Below, piece by piece: positions 25,358 through 34,006 of a stretch of DNA of 64,000 nucleotides. A model generated the notes under the pieces. It had not been told where the DNA came from. It made no database searches and saw nothing but the letters and a program-made list of their open reading frames with translations. Position numbers and translations under genes: made by a program. Each line of letters starts with the position of its first letter. The stretch's first letter is position 1. Origin of the DNA: Pseudoduganella violaceinigra DSM 15887 (GTDB taxonomy: Bacteria; Pseudomonadota; Gammaproteobacteria; Burkholderiales; Burkholderiaceae_D); the NCBI RefSeq assembly GCF_000425385.1, contig NZ_AUDI01000001.1, positions 372,001 through 436,000 of the forward strand. Reading direction: 5' to 3'.

Positions 25358-26301
25358 GCCCCGCCGCCCACGCCAGCCTGCTCGGCCTGGACTGGGGTAG
25401 CAGCAGCCTGCGCGCCTTCCTGCTCGGTCCCGGCGGCAAAGTGCTGCTGGAGCGCAGCAACGGCAACGGCGCCTCTACCCTGTCCGGCACACCGGCCTTC
25501 GCCGCCGCGCTGCAGGAGATCGCCGGCGACTGGCTAGGCGCGCATCCCGGCTTGCCGGTGCTGGCCTGCGGCATGGTGGGCAGCCAGCACGGCTGGCGCG
25601 ACGTCCCTTATGCTGCCTGCCCTGCCGACGCCACCGCGCTGGCAGCCGGCATGCTGCGCAGTCCCGGCGGAGAAATCGCCATCGTCCCCGGCATGCTGTA
25701 CGACGACGGCGTTCTGCCGCCCGACCTGATGCGCGGCGAAGAAACCCAGGTGGCCGGCGCCTTGCAGTTGCAACCGGGGCTCAGCGATGCGTCCTGCATC
25801 ATCCTTCCCGGCACCCACTCAAAATGGGCGCAGGTGAAATACGGCCGCCTGGTGCGCTTCGCCACCCATATGACGGGCGAACTGTTCGCCGTGCTGCGCG
25901 CGCACTCGGTGCTGGGACGGCTGATGAAAGACAGCGCCCAATTTGCGGAGCACGCCTTCATTGCCGGCGTGGATGCGGCGCGCGATAACGGCCACCTCGG
26001 CTTCGTGCACCAGATATTTGCCGCGCGCAGCCTCGGCGTCACCGGACGCGCGCCTGCCGCCGACCTGGCCGACTACCTTTCCGGCCTGCTGCTTGGCCAC
26101 GAACTGCGCGCCGGCCTGGCATGGCGCGAAAGCGCAGGCCTGGCGCAAGCGCCCTGGGCCCTGGTCGGCAGCCAGTCCCTGTGCCAGCGCTACGCGCTTG
26201 CCCTGCAACGCTTTAGCGCGTCCCCGCCGCAGCTGCTGGATAACACCGCACCGGCCGGCCTTTACCACCTGGCGCAAGTGGCCGGCATCACCAAGGAATG
26301 A
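25351..26301 (+). CDS. dgoK: 2-dehydro-3-deoxygalactonokinase
   Basis: This 316-residue ASKHA-fold sugar kinase has the phosphate-1 motif [12 protein letters not shown] at 8-19. The family motifs [10 protein letters not shown] and [11 protein letters not shown] lie mid-protein. It phosphorylates 2-dehydro-3-deoxygalactonate. Its start overlaps dgoD and its stop is one base before the dgoA start, so the three genes are tightly coupled. Confidence 0.94.
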   Translation: MVSPAAHASLLGLDWGSSSLRAFLLGPGGKVLLERSNGNGASTLSGTPAFAAALQEIAGDWLGAHPGLPVLACGMVGSQHGWRDVPYAACPADATALAAGMLRSPGGEIAIVPGMLYDDGVLPPDLMRGEETQVAGALQLQPGLSDASCIILPGTHSKWAQVKYGRLVRFATHMTGELFAVLRAHSVLGRLMKDSAQFAEHAFIAGVDAARDNGHLGFVHQIFAARSLGVTGRAPAADLADYLSGLLLGHELRAGLAWRESAGLAQAPWALVGSQSLCQRYALALQRFSASPPQLLDNTAPAGLYHLAQVAGITKE

Positions 26302-26302
26302 C

Positions 26303-26959
26303 ATGAGCATAGCGCCCGTATCCCTATTTGATGCCGCCTTCGCAGCCCTGCCACTGGTAGCCATCCTGCGCGGCATCGAGCCGCAGGAAGCGGAGAGCAT
26401 CGGCGCGGCGCTGTACGAAGCGGGCTTCCGCATGATCGAAGTTCCACTGAACTCGCCCCAGCCACTGGACTCCATCGCCCGCCTGGCCCGCAGCCTGCCG
26501 GGCGACGCCATGCTGGGCGCGGGCACGGTACTGGGCATCAACTCCGTGTACGACGTTCGCAATGCGGGCGGCCGCCTGATCGTCATGCCGCATGCCGACA
26601 CCGCCGTGATCCGCTCGGCCAAGGCGGCGGGCATGTTTTGCGTACCGGGCGCGGCGACGCCGACCGAAGCCTTTGCCGCCGTCCACGCCGGCGCCGACGC
26701 GCTCAAGCTGTTCCCGGCCGAACTGGTAACGCCATCCGTCATGCGCGCCATGCGCGCAGTGTTACCGCACGCCCTGCCGCTGCTGCCGGTCGGCGGCATA
26801 ACTTCCGAGAGTATGGCGATCTGGCGTATTGCGGGCGCCAGCGGTTTCGGTCTCGGTTCGGCGCTGTACAAGCCGGGGTTAGATGCTGGCGCGGTGGCCG
26901 AGCGCGCCCGCGCCTTCATTGCTGCCTGGAAGAAGGATGAAGCTCTCCGCCCTGTCTGA
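26303..26959 (+). CDS. dgoA: 2-dehydro-3-deoxy-6-phosphogalactonate aldolase
   Basis: This 218-residue class I KDPG/KDPGal aldolase is a TIM barrel. Glu near residue 46 (MIEVPLNSP) and the Schiff-base Lys in ADALKLFPAE are present, plus PVGGIT at the C-terminal phosphate site. It cleaves KDPGal to pyruvate and glyceraldehyde-3-phosphate. It overlaps the downstream SMP-30-like gene by 23 bp. The pathway is complete here apart from a dedicated galactonate transporter. Confidence 0.94.
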   Translation: MSIAPVSLFDAAFAALPLVAILRGIEPQEAESIGAALYEAGFRMIEVPLNSPQPLDSIARLARSLPGDAMLGAGTVLGINSVYDVRNAGGRLIVMPHADTAVIRSAKAAGMFCVPGAATPTEAFAAVHAGADALKLFPAELVTPSVMRAMRAVLPHALPLLPVGGITSESMAIWRIAGASGFGLGSALYKPGLDAGAVAERARAFIAAWKKDEALRPV

Positions 26960-27794
26960 CGCCAGCGTTGGCGCCCTCCATTGGCATCAGGGCTGCTGGT
27001 GGTGGAGCGATGTAACAGCTCCGGCGCTGAAAGCCTGGCGCGGAACAGGCCAGGCTGAGACTAGCCGGCTGCCGGAACAATTGGCCACCTTCGCCTTCTG
27101 CCGCAGCGGCAAGCTGCTGCTGGGACTCGGTAAATGGCTGTACCTTGCCGAACTCACGCCACCCGGCGCGCTGACGCTGGCGCGCCGCCTGCCGCTCGCC
27201 ATCGCGGCCGTCGATCCGGCCGAAGCACGCACCGGCATCAGCGACGGCTGCACCGACCGCCATGGCAATTTCGTCCTCGGCACCGCCAGCCTGAATCCGG
27301 GCGCTCCGCCCATCGGCAGCTTTTACCAGTTTTCCCGCCGCGCAGGATTGCGCCGCCTGGCCCTGCCAACGGTCGCCGCCGCCCGCGGCATCGCCTTCAG
27401 CCCGGATGGCGCAATCCTGTATTTTGCCGGCGGCGACGGGCGCGAAATCCTGCAATGCGCCTACGACCCGGCACGCGCAGAAGTCGACCGCGTCGAACGA
27501 TTCGCCGAATTGGGCGATGCATGCGTCGACGGAGTCACGGTGGACGGCGCTGGATGTCTGTGGGTCGCGCTGCGCGGCGATACTTCCGGCGGAAAACTGG
27601 CGCGATTTGCCCCCGACGGCACGAGGCTGCAACAGACGCCTCTGCCCTTCGCGCCAGCAGCGGCGCGCCCCGCGTTTGGCGGCCCGCAATTGGAGCAGTT
27701 GGCAGTCGGCGCAATCGGCGATGGCCTGCACTTCGCCGATGCCGGCGGCGCACGCGGCATGCCGGCCACGCTGTTCGACGACGGCGCCGATTGA
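26937..27794 (+). CDS. SMP-30-like propeller protein with degenerate metal site
   Basis: This 285-residue protein has the six-bladed SMP-30 pattern (SDGCTDRHGNFVLGT, GIAFSPDGAILYFA, DGVTVDGAGCLWVAL). Three of the four metal ligands of the family are replaced: the GEG Glu by Val (DASVGALHW), the LND Asn by Ser (GISDG) and the SNG Asn by Arg (AARGIAF). Only the late Asp (CVDGVTVD) remains. Position in the dgo operon suggests a galactonolactonase, but the lost ligands make metal-dependent lactonase activity doubtful. The start at 26937 follows GAAGGA. Confidence 0.8.
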   Translation: MKLSALSDASVGALHWHQGCWWWSDVTAPALKAWRGTGQAETSRLPEQLATFAFCRSGKLLLGLGKWLYLAELTPPGALTLARRLPLAIAAVDPAEARTGISDGCTDRHGNFVLGTASLNPGAPPIGSFYQFSRRAGLRRLALPTVAAARGIAFSPDGAILYFAGGDGREILQCAYDPARAEVDRVERFAELGDACVDGVTVDGAGCLWVALRGDTSGGKLARFAPDGTRLQQTPLPFAPAAARPAFGGPQLEQLAVGAIGDGLHFADAGGARGMPATLFDDGAD

Positions 27795-27826
27795 CGCTGC
27801 CCGCAAGCTTCCCTATCATCCTCCGC

Positions 27827-28777
27827 ATGCCAGATCCACGCTCCGACCGTTTTGTAAGGTCCCACCTGAAAACGCGCCACCTGGTGCTGCTGGTCGAATT
27901 GGGCCGGCACCGCTCCATCCTCCACGCGGCGCAGGCGGCCAACTTGACCCAGCCTGCAGCCTCCAAGCTGCTGGGCGAGATTGAACACGCCCTGAACGTG
28001 CAACTGTTCGAGCGCCTGCCGCGCGGCGTGGTCCCGACCTTTTACGGCGAGGTGATGATACGCCGCGCCGGAACCGCTCTAGCGGAAATGGACGCCGCGC
28101 ACCAGGAAGTGATGGAACTGGTATCCGGCCTGAGCGGCCGCGTTTCGATCGGCACCGTGCTCACGCCTTCCGCCGGCCTGGTCACAGACGCTGTCAAGCG
28201 CATTAAGGAAAAGAACGCCAGGCTGCAGGTAACGATTACCGTCGATACCTCCAAGATCCTGGTGGAGCGCATGCGCGCGGGAGACTTAGACCTGGTGATC
28301 GGCCGCCTGCTCGACTCCAACGTCGCCTCGGAGTTCAATTTCGAGCCGCTGACCGACGAACCGCATAGCCTGATCGCCGCCGCCGACCATCCTTTCGTCC
28401 GGCGCAAGGACCTGCAACTGTCCGAGCTCGCCCTGGAACCCTGGGTCCTGCCGCCGGCCGGCAGCAACCTGCGCGACCGTCTGACATCGATGTTTCTGTC
28501 GCAGGGTCTGGAGCCGCCCACCGAAGTGGTGGAAACGCTGGCCATGCCGGTAATGGCCAACCTGCTGTCCGGCAGCCGCATGATCGCCGCCATGCCGGAA
28601 GAAACCGTACGTCCCTACCTGGATGCGGGCTTGCTGGCGGTGCTGCCGTGGGACCTGGGACTGCGCATGGACATCTACGGCATTGTCACCCGCAAGCGCC
28701 ACCGCCTGTCGCCGGGCGCGGAAGCCATGCTGGAATCCCTGCGTGAAGCGGCCCAGGCACGCTACCGGCGCCAATAA
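27827..28777 (+). CDS. LysR family regulator of the dgo operon (GbpR-like)
   Basis: This 316-residue protein has a winged helix at about 12-75 (HLVLLVELGRHRSILHAAQA, NLTQPAASKLLGEIEHAL) and a LysR effector domain. The N-terminus resembles the sugar-sensing GbpR group. It is the last gene of the galactonate cluster, on the same strand and 32 bp after the SMP-30-like gene. It therefore probably activates or represses the operon in response to galactonate or a related sugar acid (inference). Confidence 0.9.
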   Translation: MPDPRSDRFVRSHLKTRHLVLLVELGRHRSILHAAQAANLTQPAASKLLGEIEHALNVQLFERLPRGVVPTFYGEVMIRRAGTALAEMDAAHQEVMELVSGLSGRVSIGTVLTPSAGLVTDAVKRIKEKNARLQVTITVDTSKILVERMRAGDLDLVIGRLLDSNVASEFNFEPLTDEPHSLIAAADHPFVRRKDLQLSELALEPWVLPPAGSNLRDRLTSMFLSQGLEPPTEVVETLAMPVMANLLSGSRMIAAMPEETVRPYLDAGLLAVLPWDLGLRMDIYGIVTRKRHRLSPGAEAMLESLREAAQARYRRQ

Positions 28778-28801
28778 GGCGCATCCCGCGGCTTGATGAT
28801 A

Positions 28802-28821
28802 TACTGTATTTATATACAGCA
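28802..28821. promoter_or_regulatory. LexA (SOS) box
   Basis: CTGT at 28804-28807, eight A/T bases, then ACAG at 28816-28819 give the CTGT-N8-ACAG LexA consensus, with further matches either side (TACTGTATTTATATACAGCA). It lies 15 bp before the 5'-nucleotidase ATG and covers a -10-like TATACT, so repressor binding would block transcription. Confidence 0.8.
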
Positions 28822-28835
28822 CCCGTAAGCCACCC

Positions 28836-29735
28836 ATGAACAAACTTGTCGTTGCCATCTCTTCGCGCGCCCTGTTCCAGCTGGACGAAAGCCACGCGAT
28901 CTTCGAATCCCAAGGTGTGGCGGCTTATTGCGCGCACCAACGCGAAAACGAACACGTGGTGCTGGAGCCCGGCCCCGCCTTCAATCTGGTGCGCAAGCTG
29001 CTGGCATTGAACAAAAAGTCGGCGGCGGCGCCGCTGGTGGAAGTGGTGCTCCTGTCGCGCAACAGCGCCGACACCGGCCTGCGCATCTTCAACTCCATCG
29101 AGCACTACCAGCTGGATATCAAGCGCGCCGCCTTCTGCTCCGGCGCCAGCACCCACCGCTATGTGGAAGCTTTCGGCGCGCAGCTGTTCTTGTCCACCAA
29201 TCCCGACGATGTGCGCGAATCGCTGGCGCAAGGCCATGCCGCGGCCACCATCCTGCCCTCCCACCGCGAAGACGACAGCGGCCAGCTGCGCATCGCTTTC
29301 GATGGCGACGCCGTGCTGTTTTCCGACGATTCCGAGCGCATTTACAAGCAGCTCGGGCTGGACGCCTTCGCCCGCAACGAAAGGGAGGCGGCGCGCAGCC
29401 CGATGCCGGGCGGACCGTTCAAGAATTTCCTGGCAGCGCTGCACGCGATCCAGTCGGCACACGGCGCGGACGACGCACCGATTCGTACCGCCCTGGTCAC
29501 GGCCCGCTCCGCCCCCGCCCACGAGCGCGTGATCCGCACCTTGCGCGCATGGGATATCCGCATCGACGAAGCGCTGTTCCTGGGCGGCATGCCGAAGGGC
29601 GCCTTCCTCAAAGCCTTCGGCGCCGACATCTTCTTCGACGACCAGGCCATGCACTGCGACTCAGCGCGCGAGTTCGTCCCCACCGGGCACGTCCCCTACG
29701 GCATCGCGAATGCCGCTGTCGCCGGGGAAAATTGA
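28836..29735 (+). CDS. 5'-nucleotidase (NT5C1/PF06189 type)
   Basis: This 299-residue protein matches the cytosolic 5'-nucleotidase family: VVAISSRALFQLDESHAIFE at the N-terminus, RIAFDGDAVLFSDDSERIY mid-protein (the HAD-like DxD), and GGMPKGAFLKAFGADIFFDD near the end. Such enzymes dephosphorylate nucleoside monophosphates. A near-perfect LexA box overlaps its promoter, so SOS induction is likely. That would link nucleotide-pool control to DNA damage. The last 75 bp overlap truC on the opposite strand. Confidence 0.88.
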   Translation: MNKLVVAISSRALFQLDESHAIFESQGVAAYCAHQRENEHVVLEPGPAFNLVRKLLALNKKSAAAPLVEVVLLSRNSADTGLRIFNSIEHYQLDIKRAAFCSGASTHRYVEAFGAQLFLSTNPDDVRESLAQGHAAATILPSHREDDSGQLRIAFDGDAVLFSDDSERIYKQLGLDAFARNEREAARSPMPGGPFKNFLAALHAIQSAHGADDAPIRTALVTARSAPAHERVIRTLRAWDIRIDEALFLGGMPKGAFLKAFGADIFFDDQAMHCDSAREFVPTGHVPYGIANAAVAGEN

Positions 29736-30437
29736 CAGCACCTGCAGGAAGCTCGCTTCAAGCGCGGCCGACAGCGCCAGCAACTCACCCGTCGCCGGGT
29801 GCGTGAACGACATGCCGACCGCCGCCAGCATCAGCCGCCCAACGCCGAAACGCTCCGCGAAATAGCGGTTATGGCGCCCGCGCCCGTGGTTGGCGTCGCC
29901 GATGATCGGGTGGCTGATATGCTTCATATGGCGCCGCAGCTGGTGGCGGCGCCCGGTTTCGGGGAATAGCTCGACCAGGCTGTAACGGCTGCTGCTGTAG
30001 CCTTCGATCGCGACCGGGATTTCAGTCGTGGCCAGCCGGCGGTAGCGCGTCAGCGCATCGCGTATCGGCGCTTCCTCCTCTTTGCAGCGGCGGTCTTCCG
30101 GCTCTTCACGCAAGGGATGATCGATCACACCTTCCTGCGGCGCCCAGCCGCGCACCATGGCCAGATAGCGCTTATGGACTTCGCCCGCCATGAAAGCCTT
30201 GCCAAGCACGCTGGCGGTCTGCTGGTCGCGTGCAAACAGCAGCAGGCCGGAAGTCGGCCGGTCCAGCCGGTGCACCGCGTAGACATATTCGCCGCCGTTC
30301 ATTTCCCGCGCATATTGCAGGGCGAACTCGGTCTCGTGCGGATCGATCGGGCTGCGGTGCACCAGCAGGCCGGCCGGTTTGTGCACCGCCAGCAGCCATG
30401 GGTCTCGATAGATTTCGGTAAGGGGATTCGTCTTCAT
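29661..30437 (-). CDS. truC: tRNA pseudouridine(65) synthase
   Basis: This 258-residue RluA-family enzyme has the catalytic motif HRLDRPTSGLLLFA at about 56-69 (Asp as nucleophile), preceded by LLAVHKPAGLLVHRS and followed by ETGRRHQLRRHMKHI. Length and motifs fit TruC, which modifies U65 in tRNA. The 3' end overlaps the 5'-nucleotidase gene by 75 bp, an unusually long convergent overlap. Confidence 0.92.
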   Translation of the reverse strand: MKTNPLTEIYRDPWLLAVHKPAGLLVHRSPIDPHETEFALQYAREMNGGEYVYAVHRLDRPTSGLLLFARDQQTASVLGKAFMAGEVHKRYLAMVRGWAPQEGVIDHPLREEPEDRRCKEEEAPIRDALTRYRRLATTEIPVAIEGYSSSRYSLVELFPETGRRHQLRRHMKHISHPIIGDANHGRGRHNRYFAERFGVGRLMLAAVGMSFTHPATGELLALSAALEASFLQVLSIFPGDSGIRDAVGDVPGGDELAR

Positions 30438-30553
30438 TGCGGACGCTATTTTCCCACATGCGCAGGCTGCAATAGCATATGCCTAAAGCTTCGTTCACTT
30501 CCCTGCAGGGCGCGGCGTAGACTGGGTTCCCACCTTTTCCCGAGGAGCCCCGG

Positions 30554-31336
30554 ATGAGCTACCCAGCCCTGCATGCCTACCTGGCGCGTCTTGCGACCGG
30601 CGAGACGCCTTCCAGCAGCCTTCGCATAGGCGGCGATGGCGAAGTACATGGCCATATCTTCAACTGCTGGCTGGGCAGCGCCTTCCATCCGATCCGCGAA
30701 CTTGGCAGCGGTCTTGTCACCGGTTTTGCCGGGCGCGTGCGCGGCGTTGCGGACGAAGACCGGGGCCTGCCAGTCTGGAGCTACCTTGACGGCGCGGCGA
30801 GCGACGACGAATCCATCGCGCTGGACCGCCTGTGCCGCACGCTCCATGCAATCAACTTCTTCCGCAACGAAGAACCGGACAAGCACACCCTGCATCTGAA
30901 CGTGCATGACCGCCTGCTCAGCGCTGTAAGCAGCAACCACGGCATGGCCTTCCGCCGCATCCTGGACTCGCTCGGACTGCCGCTGAAACAGGTGATGCTG
31001 CAACTGCCTGCAGTGAACGCGCGCCAGAACTGGATGCTGAACTACGTGGCCGACAATTACCGCCGCAACGGTTTTCGCATCTCGGTCAAGGTCGCCACCG
31101 CTTCACAACTGCCCACGGTCCTCGGCCACGCCCATGTGGAAGCGGTGCGCATCGCCAGCCTGCAAGGCGCCACCGTCGCGGAACTGACGCATGCACTGGC
31201 CCAGGCGGCGGCGCAGGAGGTCAAGGTACTGGTGAAGGAAGACACGCAAGCCCTGCGCGAAGCCGCCACCCGCACCGGGGCCCTGGTGCTGTTGCAGGAA
31301 AGCGCGCGGTCCGCCCAACAACGCCTGGCCGCCTAA
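30554..31336 (+). CDS. Degenerate EAL-domain protein
   Basis: This 260-residue protein keeps the shape of an EAL domain: FHPIRELGSGLVTGFAGRVRG in place of FQPI...GxxxGxEAL, LHLNVHDRLLS, and VMLQLPAVNARQNW. The EAL Glu and the downstream metal-binding Asp/Lys residues are missing, so c-di-GMP hydrolysis is unlikely. A role as a binding or protein-protein module is possible. The start follows GAGGAGCCCCGG. Single gene. Confidence 0.7.
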   Translation: MSYPALHAYLARLATGETPSSSLRIGGDGEVHGHIFNCWLGSAFHPIRELGSGLVTGFAGRVRGVADEDRGLPVWSYLDGAASDDESIALDRLCRTLHAINFFRNEEPDKHTLHLNVHDRLLSAVSSNHGMAFRRILDSLGLPLKQVMLQLPAVNARQNWMLNYVADNYRRNGFRISVKVATASQLPTVLGHAHVEAVRIASLQGATVAELTHALAQAAAQEVKVLVKEDTQALREAATRTGALVLLQESARSAQQRLAA

Positions 31337-31547
31337 TGCGGGCACCGCGCACGATGATCCTATCGCGTGGCTGCTCCGCGTCGCTCAAGGCGATGTACGT
31401 CGCATGTACCATTGCCAGTTGAAATAATCGTGGAAGCCATTCTGGCGCGCGGACGGCGCCCCGAATCCAGCGTTGGCGTAGCAATCCGGATACAGTACAG
31501 GCGTTAAGTGAGCGTTAAACCCCTGTTTTTTTGCTACCCTGTGCGCC

Positions 31548-32201
31548 ATGCTGCCCATCCTCCCCTACCGCAAACCCCAGTTAGGCCGCGACTACTGGGT
31601 GCAGGACGACTTCCTGCCAAACGCCCAGGAAATCGCAGAGCGCTGCTTCAAGCAGGATTACTGGGAACTCGGCGCCCCCTATGCAAATGAACCCTGGCCT
31701 GGCAAGCGCACGCCGAACGCGCTCACACCGTCGGAAGTGGAGCATGTCGAAAGCTGGGTCAAGAAAATGACCGGCGCCAAACGCCTGTGGCAGGAAGCCA
31801 CCCCGCAAGGCAGCTCACTGAATCATAACTACTTCCAGCTGGTCGGCATGCCGGATTCCGGCGCGCGCCCGCACACCGATTCGACCAAGCTTTGCCGCTA
31901 CGCCTGCGTGATCTACCTGACGCCCGATCCCGACCCGGACTGCGGCACCTCCTTCTACCGCCAGCGCCAGCCAAACGGCACGCTGGGCGGCAACCTGTGC
32001 ATGCCGCCGCATGCCAACCTGCGCGAGGCGCTGAAGGTGAAAGGCTTGCCGCCGGAGGCCTGGCAGGAGGACGTGCGGGTGGAAAACCGCTTCAACCGCA
32101 TCCTGCTGTACAAGGCCAACCTGGTGCACTCGGCCACCGGCTACTTCGGCTTCGATCACACGGACAAGCGCCTCACTGCGGTGTTCTTCTGGATGGCTTG
32201 A
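31548..32201 (+). CDS. DUF6445-like, possible Fe(II)/2-oxoglutarate oxygenase fold
   Basis: This 217-residue protein has a jelly-roll metal-ligand pattern: PHTDS (HxD, about residue 106) and a distant His in LVHSATGYFG (about 190), followed by RLTAVFFWMA. This suits the 2OG-Fe(II) oxygenase fold and, from memory, DUF6445 proteins. Substrate and pathway are unknown. Monocistronic, with an AT-richer upstream region. Confidence 0.65.
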   Translation: MLPILPYRKPQLGRDYWVQDDFLPNAQEIAERCFKQDYWELGAPYANEPWPGKRTPNALTPSEVEHVESWVKKMTGAKRLWQEATPQGSSLNHNYFQLVGMPDSGARPHTDSTKLCRYACVIYLTPDPDPDCGTSFYRQRQPNGTLGGNLCMPPHANLREALKVKGLPPEAWQEDVRVENRFNRILLYKANLVHSATGYFGFDHTDKRLTAVFFWMA

Positions 32202-32251
32202 GCATGGCCGTCTTCCCCGGGGCGAATGGGCCGAATAGGCTCGCCGCATAG

Positions 32252-32265
32252 CCGAATTTTTTTTC
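32252..32265. repeat. 14-bp direct repeat, copy 1 (upstream of TetR gene)
   Basis: CCGAATTTTTTTTC is repeated exactly at 32872-32885. This copy lies 15 bp before the TetR start, in a promoter position. A shared operator or UP-like element is possible. Confidence 0.5.
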
Positions 32266-32280
32266 TGCTAAAATGCTGGC

Positions 32281-32853
32281 ATGAAGCAAAAAGACGAAAA
32301 GAAAATGGAGGCCGTGATTGCGGCAACCTGCCGCCTGGCCGCCGAACGCGGCTTGTTCGGCCTGACCTTGGCCGAAATCGCCAAGGCGGCCGGCATTGCC
32401 ACCAGTACGCTTTACGTCTATTTCGCCGACAAGGAGGCCCTGTATAACGAAGTATTCCGCTGTGCCAAGCGCGAAGCGATCGAGGCGTATAGCGGAGAGC
32501 TCGATCCCGCCGCGCCCCTGAAGATACGCGTACGCACCGTCTGGAACAATATGCTCAACCACCGTTTGCGGCGGCATGACCAGGCCAGCTTCATGGAGCA
32601 GTTTGTCGGCTCGACCTATATGAACGAGGAAAGCCGCGATTATGTCGGCCGGCTTGGCGAAGGGCTGATGCAGATCGTCGCCGAAGGGCAGCGGACCGAA
32701 ATCCTGAAAGCCGTACCTGGTCCCCTGTTGATGTCCTTCTTTGTCGGTTCCGTACGGGAGACTGCCAGGATGATCCGTTCGAAATCCGTGGCCGATACGG
32801 AGGACTGCCGCACCCTTGCTTTCCAGCTGTGCTGGGACGGCATTCGTTGTTGA
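32281..32853 (+). CDS. TetR family regulator
   Basis: This 190-residue protein has the TetR helix-turn-helix at 10-55 (AVIAATCRLAAERGLFGLTL, AEIAKAAGIATSTLYVYFAD). The helical C-terminal domain would bind the effector. The gene lies 48 bp upstream of an SDR gene on the same strand, which is its likely target. The identical A/T-rich motif precedes both genes. Confidence 0.9.
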   Translation: MKQKDEKKMEAVIAATCRLAAERGLFGLTLAEIAKAAGIATSTLYVYFADKEALYNEVFRCAKREAIEAYSGELDPAAPLKIRVRTVWNNMLNHRLRRHDQASFMEQFVGSTYMNEESRDYVGRLGEGLMQIVAEGQRTEILKAVPGPLLMSFFVGSVRETARMIRSKSVADTEDCRTLAFQLCWDGIRC

Positions 32854-32871
32854 TATTTTTTTGACCATTAA

Positions 32872-32885
32872 CCGAATTTTTTTTC
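32872..32885. repeat. 14-bp direct repeat, copy 2 (upstream of SDR gene)
   Basis: This is the second exact copy of CCGAATTTTTTTTC, 16 bp before the SDR start and just upstream of its Shine-Dalgarno (AAAGGAG). Confidence 0.5.
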
Positions 32886-32901
32886 ACCAAAGGAGCATGA
32901 C

Positions 32902-33729
32902 ATGACCACCGAAACCCAAGCTGTCGTCCTGATCACCGGCGCCTCGTCCGGCATTGGCCTCGCGGCGGCGCAACTGTTTGCGCAGCGCGGCTGGCGCGTT
33001 GCCGCCACCATGCGCAATCCATCCGATGGCGCGCAGCTGGCGGCACAAGCCGGCGTGACGGTCCTGGCGATGGACGTCACCGACCCTGCGTCGGTCAACG
33101 CGGCAGTAGCGGCAACCCTGGAAAAATTCGGCCGCATCGATGCCCTGGTCAACAATGCCGGCTACGGCTTGTTCGGTCCATTCGAAACAGCCACCGATGA
33201 ACAGATCCGGCGCCAGTTCGCCACCAACGTGGACGGCATCTTTGCCACGACGCGCGCAGTCCTTCCGGCCATGCGCAAACAAGGCAGCGGCGCCATCGTC
33301 AACGTCGCATCGATCGGCGGCCTGGTTACCCTGCCCTTCTTCTCGCTTTATCACGCCACCAAGTACGCCGTAGTGGGCTTCACCGAATCCCTGTCGTTCG
33401 AACTGGCGCCGCTTGGCATCCGCGCCAAATGCATCGCGCCGGGAGGCGTTGCCACCGACTTCGCGGGCCGTTCGCTGGTGCGCACCTTCGGCGACGGGGG
33501 AAATGCCTACAGCGATACCCTTAACAAGGTCACCGCAGCCATCAGCGAGCGGCGCGCGGGCTATTCGTCTCCGGAATCCATCGCCGAAGTAATCTACAGG
33601 GCAGCGACGGACGACACCGGCCAAGTCATGTATGCGGCGGGCCAGGATGCGGAACAGATTTTCCATTTGCGCCAAAGCTTGCCCGAAGCGGAACGGCTGG
33701 CAGTGACGCGGCAACGATCAGGCCTTTGA
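32902..33729 (+). CDS. Short-chain dehydrogenase/reductase
   Basis: This 275-residue classical SDR has the NAD(P)-binding motif TGASSGIG at 12-19 and the NNAG motif in VNNAGYG. The catalytic Ser is in NVASIGG and the YxxxK is in YHATKYAV. The C-terminal half has the substrate loop seen in oxidoreductases acting on aldehydes or ketones. It is controlled in all likelihood by the adjacent TetR protein. Confidence 0.92.
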   Translation: MTTETQAVVLITGASSGIGLAAAQLFAQRGWRVAATMRNPSDGAQLAAQAGVTVLAMDVTDPASVNAAVAATLEKFGRIDALVNNAGYGLFGPFETATDEQIRRQFATNVDGIFATTRAVLPAMRKQGSGAIVNVASIGGLVTLPFFSLYHATKYAVVGFTESLSFELAPLGIRAKCIAPGGVATDFAGRSLVRTFGDGGNAYSDTLNKVTAAISERRAGYSSPESIAEVIYRAATDDTGQVMYAAGQDAEQIFHLRQSLPEAERLAVTRQRSGL

Positions 33730-34006
33730 GCACATGCGATAAGCTTTCGCAGGCGCGCCAGCTGCACTTTCTGGGTCGATGACGAAGCTATGATCCCAAC
33801 GCGAAAGTGTTCATATGTGCAGGGCACCGGCACGCCTGCTTGTCAAGAGCGCCAAATACAACAAAAAATTACGTTACACGCGTACGTGATTTCCTGAGCA
33901 ATAATGTAATCGCATTGAGGCCCCATGGAAAAGCATGCTCCCGAAGGACGCGGAGCATCAACCCAATGGGCTCACAAAAGTGCTCTCATATCGGGATACT
34001 TTGACT

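Noticed and set aside
33730..34006. Longer start at 33935 for the sulfotransferase-like gene
   Set aside because: The additional 24 residues are unlike the family N-terminus; not excluded, but less likely.
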